Assembly (NCBI GenBank): GCA_004124875.1
Contig: SCKJ01000001.1
Coordinates: 372,001-436,000, forward strand
Direction: 5' to 3'
Source: Fidelibacterota bacterium
GTDB lineage: Bacteria; Fidelibacterota; Marinisomatia; SCGC-AAA003-L08; TS1B11
Length of the DNA stretch: 64,000 bases
Part shown: piece by piece, positions 25,263 to 33,835 of the stretch
Layout: each line of letters opens with the position of its first letter
Numbering within the stretch: position 1 is the first letter of the stretch
The notes under the pieces: generated by a model
Seen by the model: the letters and a program-made list of their open reading frames with translations, nothing else
Databases searched by the model: none
Told to the model about the DNA's origin: nothing
Position numbers and translations under genes: made by a program

Positions 25263-26462
25263 CTAGCGGCTCCAGTCGACGCGGGCGTTATTCGTTGCCG
25301 GCCGGTCACCTTTGCACAGTACCAGGATGCGGTCGACAGTCGTCGCCTGGCCCCGTGTTTTGTTCCAGATTTTGGTCACCTTCAGATTGTCGGCGATGGG
25401 GTCGGCCACAAGATCGATGAGCTGCAGGCCAAGCTGGGGTTGGGCATGCTCCCACACTGCGGCGGCCAAGTTGATGGGTGGCCGTCCCTTTTGGGCCACA
25501 TCTCCGATGACCAAGACGCAAACGCCCCCCGGTGACAGCAGCCGTTCCATCTGCAGCAGCAGTTCGTCCATAAAGGCGAGGTAAGGAGGCAGATCATGGC
25601 CATCGTCCAGAGTTTCATCCACCTCCGTTGCGGGGACGCCTAAAAACCAGAGCCGAATCCAGTTGTACAGGCCGTACTTGACCACTTTCAGATAGGGTGG
25701 CGAGGAGACCACCAACTGCACGGAGCCGCGGTCGATTTTCCGGTGCAGCTGGCGGAAATCGAGTTGGTAGGCGCGTCCCCTGGCGACGGGCACGCTCTCG
25801 CGGAACAGGCGCTTCAGTCTGTCTCCGGTTTTCTCAAAAACGTCTAGCGGCAGGGGCTGAATCTTTTTCTCGCGCACGTAACGGCTGATGTAGCCGGGGC
25901 TCATGCTGAAGGTGTTGGGCATATCAATGCTCAGGTAGATCGAGTCGTCTCGCGACCGGCGGTATTTCCCGTGCATAATGCCGAGAATGGTCGCTTTTAA
26001 GAAAGTATCGGCGCGGCTATCGGTGAGGGCCTGCTTCAAGTAAGTGAGCTGCTTGAGCGTGTGGGGATGATATACCACGCGTATGGGATGGCCGGCAGCT
26101 TCTTCCCTGACCGCCGCCCCGCTCCAGCCGGATTCAAGCTCCTGCAGCCGCAGGGCCGCTTCCTCATAGGTGGGGGGGTCGACTTTGGCCAGCGACAGCA
26201 CATATGCCAGGGGATTTAAGTCACTTGCCAGCCCTACCCGGCCCTCCACACAGGCTTGGGTCGGCGTGGTGCCCCGGCCCGAAAAGGGGTCCAGGACCGT
26301 ATCTCCTTTATGGGTAAAGCGCTGGATAAAATAGTGCGGCAGGCGGGGCGGAAACATGGCCATATAACTGCACATGGGGTGGAACGGGTGCCCCCAACGT
26401 TTGGGATGATCCTTCCACTCCGGGACGACAGGGGGCGATATGGTAACCTTTGGCGAAAACAT
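25263..26462 (-). CDS. DNA methyltransferase (N4-cytosine/N6-adenine, SPPY type)
   Basis: 399 residues. Motif I, DPFSGRGTTPTQA at about 58-70, binds AdoMet and is preceded by FIQRFTHKGDTVL. Catalytic motif IV appears much later as VVSSPPYLKVVKYGLYNW, around residue 250. SPPY is common in N4-cytosine methyltransferases. The order motif I, long insert, motif IV corresponds to the alpha arrangement, with the insert acting as target recognition domain. The substrate strand and site cannot be read from sequence. The downstream DHH-like gene begins 22 bp later in the same operon. Confidence 0.88.
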   Translation of the reverse strand: MFSPKVTISPPVVPEWKDHPKRWGHPFHPMCSYMAMFPPRLPHYFIQRFTHKGDTVLDPFSGRGTTPTQACVEGRVGLASDLNPLAYVLSLAKVDPPTYEEAALRLQELESGWSGAAVREEAAGHPIRVVYHPHTLKQLTYLKQALTDSRADTFLKATILGIMHGKYRRSRDDSIYLSIDMPNTFSMSPGYISRYVREKKIQPLPLDVFEKTGDRLKRLFRESVPVARGRAYQLDFRQLHRKIDRGSVQLVVSSPPYLKVVKYGLYNWIRLWFLGVPATEVDETLDDGHDLPPYLAFMDELLLQMERLLSPGGVCVLVIGDVAQKGRPPINLAAAVWEHAQPQLGLQLIDLVADPIADNLKVTKIWNKTRGQATTVDRILVLCKGDRPATNNARVDWSR

Positions 26463-26510
26463 CGGCCCGGTGAATGTAACCCGGCGGCCAGGCCGGTGGC
26501 GACCAAAACA

Positions 26511-26539
26511 AAAAAGGGGCTCCAGTGGCGCCCCTTTTT
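26511..26539. terminator. Bidirectional rho-independent terminator
   Basis: AAAAAGGGGC and GCCCCTTTTT form a perfect 10-bp inverted repeat around a 9-nt loop. The G/C core is flanked by A and T runs, so it can work in both directions. On the minus strand it lies 25 bp after the DUF6588 gene stop and separates that gene from the methyltransferase operon. Confidence 0.85.
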
Positions 26540-26563
26540 CAGTCTGTCCTAATCTAAGGATGG

Positions 26564-27622
26564 TTAACGGAACGTGAGCCCCAAGCCGATGTTGTGGGCG
26601 ACGTATTCCCCGGCATTGTAGTCGTAATTAATACTCAGCAACAGCAGTTTCAGCCTGACGCCTACTGTTGTCCGGAATCTGTTCTCTCCGTCCAGCTTGA
26701 AATCGAGAAGATTGTTACCCTGGGCATCGTCAACCATTATCGATATGCTGGAATTCTCGAGGCCGATGCCACCGTACACCGTGATGAATGGGATGCTCTT
26801 GCTGGCCTGGAAGTTGATAATGTTATTGCTCGCGGTGATCACCCCGGCGAGGTCCATGTTCGTGCGATAGTAGCCGACTGACATGGCGGGAAAGACCAGC
26901 GGGATGGTCGGCAGTACCTTATTAAGGTAGAACTTCACACCGTAGCCGGAGAATTTGAGCTCATCGCCCCCGTCCCCTAAAGGGACGGTAAAACCGCGCA
27001 GCATGAATTCCAGGCCGAAAGGCAGTCCGAGCGCAATCTGGGGCATCACCATGGGCAAAAATTCCAGATTAATTCCGCCGATAGTATTGAAAGTCAATTC
27101 GCTGGTGATCAAATTCCGGATATCGGTCTCGATAGCATCCACGCTGGCGCCCGGCACACCCTGGCCTACGAGATAGGTCTTCGTCGCATTGAAGGCGTAA
27201 TCGGCATCCGGCGCCAAAGTGACGCCTGCATCGCTACCGAAAAAGGTCGGTGTCGCGCGGTTATCCACAGGATAAAGCTGGTCGCCATCCAGGGGCACTT
27301 GATAGGTCGTCGTGCCGAGGGGGATAGGCAATGTAAGATCTTTGATCACAATAAAATCATATGTGAGTGCTGTTTGGGGTATGGCAGTGAATGAGAAATT
27401 CACTGTCGCATCGAAACCGAACAGTTTGTGCGGCCTGGCTTTGCGAAAGGTGCCGGAGTTCATGCTGGTTCCGAATGCCGTTGCAACGGGCGCCAGGTAG
27501 CCCTTGGCGTTATCGGAGACCATCTCGCGAAGCTTATCCTCAAGGCTTTCATCCTGTGCGTTTGCCGGTATCAAGAGAGCAAACAACAATGGCAGAGCTA
27601 TTAGTGGTTTGAGTCCGTGCAT
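26564..27622 (-). CDS. DUF6588-like secreted beta-barrel protein
   Basis: 352 residues. AAGGAG lies 6 bases before ATG 27622. A signal peptide is clear (LIALPLLFALLIPANAQ, cleavage after NAQ). The mature chain alternates short beta segments with Gly/Asn turns and ends in strands typical of outer-membrane barrels (FRTTVGVRLKLLLLSINYDY; VAHNIGLGLTFR with terminal aromatic). The pattern NAKGYLAPVATAFGTSMNSG after the signal peptide is the conserved opening of DUF6588 proteins, common in FCB bacteria. The role is unknown, probably an outer-membrane protein. It ends at a strong terminator. Confidence 0.8.
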   Translation of the reverse strand: MHGLKPLIALPLLFALLIPANAQDESLEDKLREMVSDNAKGYLAPVATAFGTSMNSGTFRKARPHKLFGFDATVNFSFTAIPQTALTYDFIVIKDLTLPIPLGTTTYQVPLDGDQLYPVDNRATPTFFGSDAGVTLAPDADYAFNATKTYLVGQGVPGASVDAIETDIRNLITSELTFNTIGGINLEFLPMVMPQIALGLPFGLEFMLRGFTVPLGDGGDELKFSGYGVKFYLNKVLPTIPLVFPAMSVGYYRTNMDLAGVITASNNIINFQASKSIPFITVYGGIGLENSSISIMVDDAQGNNLLDFKLDGENRFRTTVGVRLKLLLLSINYDYNAGEYVAHNIGLGLTFR

Positions 27623-27867
27623 GATATCTCCTTCTTCCTACTTCGGGCACAGTCAGTTAGTACCCGCATTCGACACAACATATAAGACCGGGCGCTATGA
27701 ACCCCCTGAAAGCGCGATTGTAGGCCCCTCGGAGGGACAAATGCAAGCCCAATCATGTCTGCCCTGGCAGTGTGTGACCCAGATCATACCCGGTTTTTTC
27801 GCATTCAATGGTAACGATTTCACCCGGCACAGGTTGTATGCTGGCGGCAAGGTTGCTAACTTGACGG

Positions 27868-28212
27868 ATGACGAAAATATCCGCACCAACCACCTATCAG
27901 CTGTTCGGTGATTTCCTGGCCATCAACTGGGATGACGGCCATGAGTCGATGCTGGCCCTGAAAATGCTGCGGCAGGCCTGTCCCTGTGCCCATTGCCGGG
28001 GGGAGCCGGACCTGTTGGGGAGGATCATGATGCCGGCTCAACGGGATGAGCATACAGACGCAAGTTTTCAGCTGCGGAGCATGAGTCCCGTGGGTCACTA
28101 CGGGATACAGTTCACATGGGGCGACTCCCATTATACGGGCATCTACACCTTTGAGCATTTACGGCGCCTGTGCGACTGCGATAGTTGCCGCCATGAAAAA
28201 GAGTCTGCCTGA
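27868..28212 (+). CDS. DUF971 (GBBH-like N-terminal) domain protein
   Basis: 114 residues. The sequence GDFLAINWDDGHESMLALKM, then RQACPCAHCRGEP, then HYGIQFTWGDSHYTGIYTFE matches DUF971, the metal-binding N-terminal domain of gamma-butyrobetaine hydroxylase-like proteins. Cysteines in CPCAHC, plus a C-terminal CDCDSC, could bind zinc or an Fe-S cluster. Stand-alone DUF971 proteins are often encoded near Fe-S assembly or ApbC/Mrp-type genes, but none is present here. The TPR gene starts 2 bp after the stop. Confidence 0.88.
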   Translation: MTKISAPTTYQLFGDFLAINWDDGHESMLALKMLRQACPCAHCRGEPDLLGRIMMPAQRDEHTDASFQLRSMSPVGHYGIQFTWGDSHYTGIYTFEHLRRLCDCDSCRHEKESA

Positions 28213-28214
28213 CC

Positions 28215-30074
28215 ATGGCTCCCAGGCGCATTTCAGCCGTCTGTGGCAGGTGGGCGCCCATTTTGTGCCTGCTGCCGGTCATGGCTTTCAGCCAGGAGGA
28301 CGACGCTGCAGCTGAAAAATCTCTGTTGGAGCAGGTTTACCAGAGCCGTATTGCGTTGATGCAGGACTCGCTGTTTATTACCAGGGAAAGATTACAGGCG
28401 GCGGAATTTCTCAACAGCGGAGTTTCCCGGGAGGCGACCCAGGTGCGAGATTCGCTGAGCCAGGCGCAGGCGGCCACCCGGCAGTGGGCAGATAGCGTCA
28501 CCAGTCTGCTGGTACTTTCCGATAGTCAGCAGGCAGAAAACGCCCTCAATATCGACAGGCTGAAATCGCTGAGTGATTCCCTGACCCAGAGCTTTATTCG
28601 TGAACAGGGACTGAGCGACCTCAACGATTCCCTCCTGGTCCTCCTGAGCCAGACACAGGACTTCCTGGGCTCTGCCGGCAAGAATGATTCGGTTGTCAGC
28701 GACTCCCTGCAGAACCTGCGGGCGGCCCTCTGGCGATTACAGAGCAGCATGGCCACCAATGAGGCCAGCATTGCGACACAAATGGAGCGGCTGCAATCCT
28801 CAATGATGTCGCGCGCGGGGTTGAGCCTGGATACTTTACTCGAAAGCCGGAATCTCAGTTATCTCGACCATCTGGTCGATTACAATGGACCGCGGTCCGG
28901 TATCGGGCGCTTTTGGGGCGGGGGCAGGGATGTTTTGGCCGGGTTCAAGCAGGAGGAATTAACGCTTTACCTTGCACAGGCCCGGCAGGCGGGCAGAGCC
29001 GACGATGCGCTTAACCTGCTGGCTGAGCTGCTGATAGACAACGGCAGTCCCGCTCAGGGAGCGTTGGCCTACCTGAAAGTCCTTTTCCTCTACCCCCGGG
29101 GCGACTCATGGGCGGATGCCCGCACTAAAATCGTTGGTCTGGTGGAACGCGAAAGTGAAGAAGGGCGCCTGCTGTATGAGGTTGTGCTGGTGCCCGATTC
29201 GATGAAAGTCGGTGACGATCTCTTCCTGCGGATGCTGCACTACCTGGATCATTTACGGAGTCTTACGAGCGAAGTGGCCCTGCGCTGGTTTGTCGAGGAG
29301 TGCCGCAGCTTCATGGCCCTTTATCCCGGCGTGGCGCAAACCGACCAGATACTGTTCTGGATGGCCCAGGCATATGACGGCCTCGAGGAGATTCACCGGG
29401 CCTCACTCACCTGGCAGAAATTGGAGACACTTTACCCTGCGAGCAGCCATCTGCCGCTGGCTCTGCTCAATCTGGCGGACATAGCCTCCCATCGTCTGGG
29501 CCTGCCGGAAGTGGGCATCGAGCGGTACAAAACTTTTATGGACCGGTATCCGAACCATCCCGAGGCGCCCAGGGCATTGCTGGCGCAAGCGATCCTGTAC
29601 GAGGAGGAACTCAAGGACTACCATCAGGCGGGAGACCTATACCGCCGGCTGGCGGACGAGTATCCCGGCGACCCGGTCGTGCCGATTGGGCTGTTCCGCT
29701 ACGGTTTTGTGCTGGAGAAACGGCTGGGGTCCCCCGCGGGGGCAGCGTCGGTGTACGAGGAGGTCCTCAGGCATTACGGCGACGACCCGGACACCGGTAT
29801 TCCGGCCTTGGAGAAATTGGCCCGGATTGCCTATGACCTTGACCAGTATGACGGGGCCATTGTTTACTATCTCGACATCCCGGAAAGATACCCGGACGCT
29901 GACGACAGGAGTGTCACCGCGATTCTTGAGGCGGCCGAAATTTATGAGGATAACCTGAAAAATCTGGACGCGGCCATTCACACGCTGCACATGATTCTCG
30001 ATAACTACCCCGACTACGCGGGCATCAAGTCGGTCCAGAAACAGGTGCAGAAACTGCAGAAAAAAAGGGTTTAG
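28215..30074 (+). CDS. Secreted coiled-coil/TPR protein (CpoB/YbgF-like)
   Basis: 619 residues. A signal peptide occupies about residues 1-26 (WAPILCLLPVMAFSQ). Residues about 30-210 are heptad-like (SDSLTQSFIREQGLSDLNDS), likely a coiled coil. The C-terminal half consists of TPR repeats, e.g. LLIDNGSPAQGALAYLKVLF, IERYKTFMDRYPNHPEAPRA and AAIHTLHMILDNYPDYAGIK. The layout resembles a large YbgF/CpoB or BamD-like periplasmic scaffold. The gene follows the DUF971 gene by 2 bp and ends just before the AT-rich restriction-modification cluster. Confidence 0.85.
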   Translation: MAPRRISAVCGRWAPILCLLPVMAFSQEDDAAAEKSLLEQVYQSRIALMQDSLFITRERLQAAEFLNSGVSREATQVRDSLSQAQAATRQWADSVTSLLVLSDSQQAENALNIDRLKSLSDSLTQSFIREQGLSDLNDSLLVLLSQTQDFLGSAGKNDSVVSDSLQNLRAALWRLQSSMATNEASIATQMERLQSSMMSRAGLSLDTLLESRNLSYLDHLVDYNGPRSGIGRFWGGGRDVLAGFKQEELTLYLAQARQAGRADDALNLLAELLIDNGSPAQGALAYLKVLFLYPRGDSWADARTKIVGLVERESEEGRLLYEVVLVPDSMKVGDDLFLRMLHYLDHLRSLTSEVALRWFVEECRSFMALYPGVAQTDQILFWMAQAYDGLEEIHRASLTWQKLETLYPASSHLPLALLNLADIASHRLGLPEVGIERYKTFMDRYPNHPEAPRALLAQAILYEEELKDYHQAGDLYRRLADEYPGDPVVPIGLFRYGFVLEKRLGSPAGAASVYEEVLRHYGDDPDTGIPALEKLARIAYDLDQYDGAIVYYLDIPERYPDADDRSVTAILEAAEIYEDNLKNLDAAIHTLHMILDNYPDYAGIKSVQKQVQKLQKKRV

Positions 30075-30088
30075 GGGGGCCTACTGGC

Positions 30089-31117
30089 ATGAAAGAAGCC
30101 GCTATGCGCTACGAATTTTATAACCAAGATTGCATCCTAGGGGCCAAGGAGCACTTGGAAGATGATTCCGTCGATTTGATTATCACTGATCCGCCTTTTG
30201 CAATAGAGGGAGATAAACTCCACAAGCATTATAACAGGAAGGAAACATTTGTAATCGATGGATATGTGGAGATTGCCAGGGAAGAATATGCTGATTTCTC
30301 CAAATTATGGATAACTGAAGCAGAGCGAGTTCTTCGGCCGGGTGGAGCATTGGCTGTTGTCTCTGGATATTCAAACCTAATTGACATACTTAACGCGCTA
30401 CGGGGCACTACTCTCAAGGAGATCAATCATATAATTTGGAAATACAACTTCGGTGTCAGTACCAAGTCCAAGTTTGTTTCCTCTCATTACCATATCCTTT
30501 ATTACTTCAAGCCAGGTGGTCAACGGACATTCAACACCTTTGCTCGATTCGGTTCACGCGAGAGAAACGGTAATAACCGGTCGCTCCTGTACCAAGACCT
30601 GGAGGACGTTTGGATCATAAACCGGGAATACAAACCAGGCGAGATCAAAAATAAGAATGAGCTCCCCTCCGCATTACTGATCAAACTGATCCAATACCTA
30701 AGTAAACCGCGGGATGTTATATGTGACTTTTTCCTCGGGGGATTTTCCACGGCTAAAATCGCCAAGGGACTGGGCCGAAGTGCAATCGGATTCGAGATCA
30801 ATAAAATCAGTTTTGACCATCATTATAAAGAAGTCGAGACAATAAGAGTTAATGAAATCGCTGGTGATGTGAAAGTTGGGACTGATGACACGCCCTTAAA
30901 AGCAGGCGAACCGTGGCGTGAGGGAGAATTAAACCAACTGAAGGACCGGTATCTTGAATTGTATCAACAAGGCCGCACGAAAAAAGAATCAATTCAAACC
31001 CTTTCTAGCGAGTTTGAAAGAGGGCCTTGGGCAATTATAAAAAGGCTAAATTCAATGAAATTTAGGAATAAATCGGATATCCCACTACAGTTCTATTTTT
31101 CAGATGATGGAGCTTAG
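30089..31117 (+). CDS. DNA methyltransferase, beta-type (N6-A or N4-C)
   Basis: 342 residues, AT-rich. ATG 30089 follows AGGGGGG; ATG 30104 is an alternative that gives the more usual MRYEFYNQDC start. Motif IV, DLIITDPPFAIEGD, is N-terminal, and motif I, ICDFFLGGFSTAKIAKGLGR, is C-terminal: the beta order (PF01555 type). DPPF does not decide between adenine and cytosine N-methylation. After motif I the last 100 residues form a helical tail (ELYQQGRTKKESIQTLSSEF) that resembles a small helix-turn-helix. It lies upstream of a C5 methyltransferase, a nuclease and Vsr in the same direction. Confidence 0.9.
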   Translation: MKEAAMRYEFYNQDCILGAKEHLEDDSVDLIITDPPFAIEGDKLHKHYNRKETFVIDGYVEIAREEYADFSKLWITEAERVLRPGGALAVVSGYSNLIDILNALRGTTLKEINHIIWKYNFGVSTKSKFVSSHYHILYYFKPGGQRTFNTFARFGSRERNGNNRSLLYQDLEDVWIINREYKPGEIKNKNELPSALLIKLIQYLSKPRDVICDFFLGGFSTAKIAKGLGRSAIGFEINKISFDHHYKEVETIRVNEIAGDVKVGTDDTPLKAGEPWREGELNQLKDRYLELYQQGRTKKESIQTLSSEFERGPWAIIKRLNSMKFRNKSDIPLQFYFSDDGA

Positions 31118-31149
31118 ACAATAACAATGATACACTATCAAACAATAAC

Positions 31150-32208
31150 GTGAAATTTCGATATGGCGAGCTATTTTCTGGTCCAGGCGGATTGTCTCTA
31201 GCCGCGCTGAGATCAACGGTGAGGGGGAATGGAGAGGTGTATTCGATCTCCCATCAATGGGCAACAGACTACGACAAAGACAGTTGTGAAACATATCAGC
31301 GCAATATTATCGGGAAAGCATCTAATTCTGTTCACTGCAAGGATGTGCGAAAACTCAATATTGAAGAATTGCCGCCGATAGATGCTCTTGCATTTGGCTT
31401 TCCTTGCAATGATTTCAGTGCCATAGGGGAAAAAAAAGGGATTTATGGAGAATTTGGGCCACTGTATTCATACGGAATACGGGCGCTCAGGCATTTCAAA
31501 CCATTGTGGTTTCTTGCTGAGAATGTTTCCGGACTTAGATATGCGAATCAAGGCATGGCCTTAAAACTAATTCTAACTGAAATGGAAGAGTCCGGTTATG
31601 ATATTGTTGCTCATTTATATCGGTTCGAGCGATATGGAGTGCCTCAACGACGTCACAGGTTAATCATTGTGGGCATCAGGAGTGATCTTAAAAAAAAATT
31701 CGGCGTTCCAAAACCGCAACAAGATGTAGAGATAACTTCACGAGAAGCAATTGAAGAACCCCCGATACTCGAGAATGCTCCAAATCACGAATATACCCGT
31801 CAATCACAGCAAGTAATTGACAGACTCAAACATATCAAGCCCGGAGAGAACGCATTTAACGCCGACCTTCCGGAGCACTTACGCCTTAATGTAAAGGGAG
31901 CGACTATTAGTGTAATATACAAAAGATTACATCCAGATAGACCTTCATATACAGTTACTGGGAGTGGAGGTGGGGGTACTCATATGTACCATTGGTCCGA
32001 GAATCGCGCCTTGACAAACCGTGAGCGGGCCAGGTTGCAAACATTCCCAGATGATTATGTGTTCTACGGTTCAAAAGAAAGTGTGCGAAAACAAATAGGA
32101 ATGGCTGTGCCTGTAACTGGCGCACAAAGAATTTTTCTTGCCATTTTGATGACAATGGCTGGTATCGAATACCCATCGATTGAGCCTACTATTGGTAATG
32201 GGGCGTGA
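31150..32208 (+). CDS. DNA (cytosine-5) methyltransferase
   Basis: 352 residues from a GTG start at 31150. Motif I is ELFSGPGGLSLAAL, motif IV is GFPCNDFSAIGEKKG with the nucleophilic Cys, motif VI is FLAENVSGL and motif VIII is YGVPQRRHRLIIVGIR. Motifs IX-X at the C-terminus (RALTNRERARLQTFPDDYVF and GMAVPV) are complete. It should form m5C in the site cut by the adjacent NgoFVII-like endonuclease. Vsr downstream fits, since m5C deamination creates T:G mismatches that Vsr repairs. No strong ribosome-binding site is visible. Confidence 0.95.
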   Translation: MKFRYGELFSGPGGLSLAALRSTVRGNGEVYSISHQWATDYDKDSCETYQRNIIGKASNSVHCKDVRKLNIEELPPIDALAFGFPCNDFSAIGEKKGIYGEFGPLYSYGIRALRHFKPLWFLAENVSGLRYANQGMALKLILTEMEESGYDIVAHLYRFERYGVPQRRHRLIIVGIRSDLKKKFGVPKPQQDVEITSREAIEEPPILENAPNHEYTRQSQQVIDRLKHIKPGENAFNADLPEHLRLNVKGATISVIYKRLHPDRPSYTVTGSGGGGTHMYHWSENRALTNRERARLQTFPDDYVFYGSKESVRKQIGMAVPVTGAQRIFLAILMTMAGIEYPSIEPTIGNGA

Positions 32209-32227
32209 GAGAGGAAATAGCCAACAA

Positions 32228-33235
32228 ATGAGCGACGCCGTATTGTCAAATAATCTTCTTGAGAAAATTCTCCTTGTACCTGCTAAGGAGGGAGCTGATA
32301 CTCTGCACATAGTATCAGGTTACGCTACCGCGACGATGGCCTATCGACATTTCGAATTATTAAAAAAGAACAATCTTGCGAATGTTAGCATTAACCTGAT
32401 AGTTGGCATGTGCACTATTGATGGTATTTCTCGAAAGACGCACATGGCCTTTAAGGCGTTAACCGAAAAATACTCTCTGGGCCTTTTTAACTGTAATTAT
32501 CTAATTAAACCCCCGGCGATTCATAGCAAACTCTACGTTTGGTCAAAGGGTAAGGATGGGGCAATTGGATATATTGGTTCGGGTAACTATACGCAGATGG
32601 GATTTAGTGGGAACCAGAGAGAGGCATTTTCTTCTCATTCTCCAGCATCTTTAATGGATTATTATAGCGCAATTCTTGACCAAACCATTAGTTGCGTTGA
32701 CAATAATATTGCAGATTTTATCGAAATCAAGGAGAATGACTTCCAGCACATTTCTGAAATCGAAGAAGAGGAGGAGGGAGGTATTGATACAAGTGATGAG
32801 GAATCTGTAGCCTCTACAAAGTCACCGCATGTTCGTGTTAGTTTTCTGGATAGGTCCAATCGCTTACCGCCGCGTTCAGGCTTGAACTGGGGACAGAGAC
32901 CAGAGTATGCAAGAGAGCCAAATCAGGCATACATTCGGTTGCCCGCGGACATTTATAATTCTAGTTTCTTCCCGGTGCGTCCTATCCATTTTACTGTTTT
33001 AACGGATGATGATAAAGTACTTATATGCTCAAGGGCTCAGGATAGTTCAAAGGCGATCCATACGCCGCACAACAACAGCCTTCTAGGAGAGTACTTTAGG
33101 TATCGACTCGGTTTGCCAAATGGCGCGCTCGTTGAGCTAGATCATTTAGTCCAATACGGGAGAACCCACGTAGATTTCTATCGAATTGACGAAGAAACGT
33201 ATTATATGGATTTCTCCATCGATATCAATGGATAA
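32228..33235 (+). CDS. NgoFVII-family type II restriction endonuclease (PLD fold)
   Basis: About 335 residues from ATG 32228, with AGAGGAA upstream. The frame is open further upstream but overlaps the methyltransferase. HSKLYVWSKGKDGAIGYIG followed by SGNYTQMGF is the H-x-K...(G)S-x-N motif of phospholipase D-type nucleases. The opening (EGADTLHIVSGYATATMA) also matches PLD-type REases of the NgoFVII family, which act as dimers with a single composite active site. The middle has an acidic stretch (EIEEEEEGGIDTSDEE). The cognate modification is most likely by the C5 methyltransferase just upstream. The known NgoFVII site (GCSGC) should not be assumed here. Confidence 0.85.
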   Translation: MSDAVLSNNLLEKILLVPAKEGADTLHIVSGYATATMAYRHFELLKKNNLANVSINLIVGMCTIDGISRKTHMAFKALTEKYSLGLFNCNYLIKPPAIHSKLYVWSKGKDGAIGYIGSGNYTQMGFSGNQREAFSSHSPASLMDYYSAILDQTISCVDNNIADFIEIKENDFQHISEIEEEEEGGIDTSDEESVASTKSPHVRVSFLDRSNRLPPRSGLNWGQRPEYAREPNQAYIRLPADIYNSSFFPVRPIHFTVLTDDDKVLICSRAQDSSKAIHTPHNNSLLGEYFRYRLGLPNGALVELDHLVQYGRTHVDFYRIDEETYYMDFSIDING

Positions 33236-33629
33236 TTTGACGGTCGAACAGCGCCGGAAGAATATGAGGAATATTCGATCAAAGAATACGCAGCCTGAGC
33301 GAATCGTCTTTCAAGAACTCCGAAAGCGTGACTTATATTTTACAAAACATGTTGCAAATGTACCGGGCAAACCCGATATAGTTTTCAAAAGGAAAAAGGT
33401 TGCAATATTTATCGACTCCGATTTCTGGCACGGAAATCCATCTAGATTCCAAATGCCAAGAACTAACACTGACTATTGGGAGAAAAAGATAAGTTCAAAT
33501 AAAAAGCGCGACAGGAGGGTGACGTCCGAATTAGTTGGGCGGGGCTGGTTGGTCGTCAGGCTATGGGAATATGAGGTGCGACACAACATAGATGAGTGTA
33601 TGCGTACTATCGAAAAGGCAATTGTGTAA
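33228..33629 (+). CDS. vsr: Very short patch repair (Vsr) endonuclease
   Basis: About 133 residues from ATG 33228, overlapping the endonuclease stop by 8 bp. The signature start TVEQRRKNMRNIRSKNTQPE and the central catalytic region (VPGKPDIVFKRKKVAIFIDS, then DFWHG) match Vsr. The catalytic Asp in PDIVF and the His in DFWHG are kept. The Cys pair that surrounds FWHG in E. coli-type Vsr is replaced (DFWHGN). It nicks DNA 5' of T in T:G mismatches created by deamination of m5C, and so protects the site methylated by the C5 enzyme in this cluster. Confidence 0.92.
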   Translation: MDNLTVEQRRKNMRNIRSKNTQPERIVFQELRKRDLYFTKHVANVPGKPDIVFKRKKVAIFIDSDFWHGNPSRFQMPRTNTDYWEKKISSNKKRDRRVTSELVGRGWLVVRLWEYEVRHNIDECMRTIEKAIV

Positions 33630-33770
33630 CTGTGATGAATTCATGTTTTGGGTGCTTTTCGATTAAACGATATCGATGGGTGGTATACTGATATAGCATG
33701 GTTAATTTCTAGATAGTATATTTTAATAATACATATTTACCATATATTCAGAGATCAAGTCCTCCACAAA

Positions 33771-33796
33771 AAAATGCCCCGGCGCTAACCAGGGCA
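33771..33796 (-). terminator. Rho-independent terminator for the LysM lipoprotein gene
   Basis: TGCCC/GGGCA plus an inner GG/CC pair around loop CGCTAA, and on the minus strand a run of seven T follows. It lies 40 bp after the LysM gene stop. The 206-bp gap 33630-33835 is otherwise very AT-rich, and no gene is seen there. Confidence 0.8.
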
Positions 33797-33835
33797 CTTT
33801 CATTTCAGCCAGAGGCAAAGTTAGGCTCCACGGGC

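Noticed and set aside
32228-33235. Assigning the recognition site GCSGC
   Set aside because: The NgoFVII family resemblance is clear, but specificity varies among homologues and cannot be read from this sequence.
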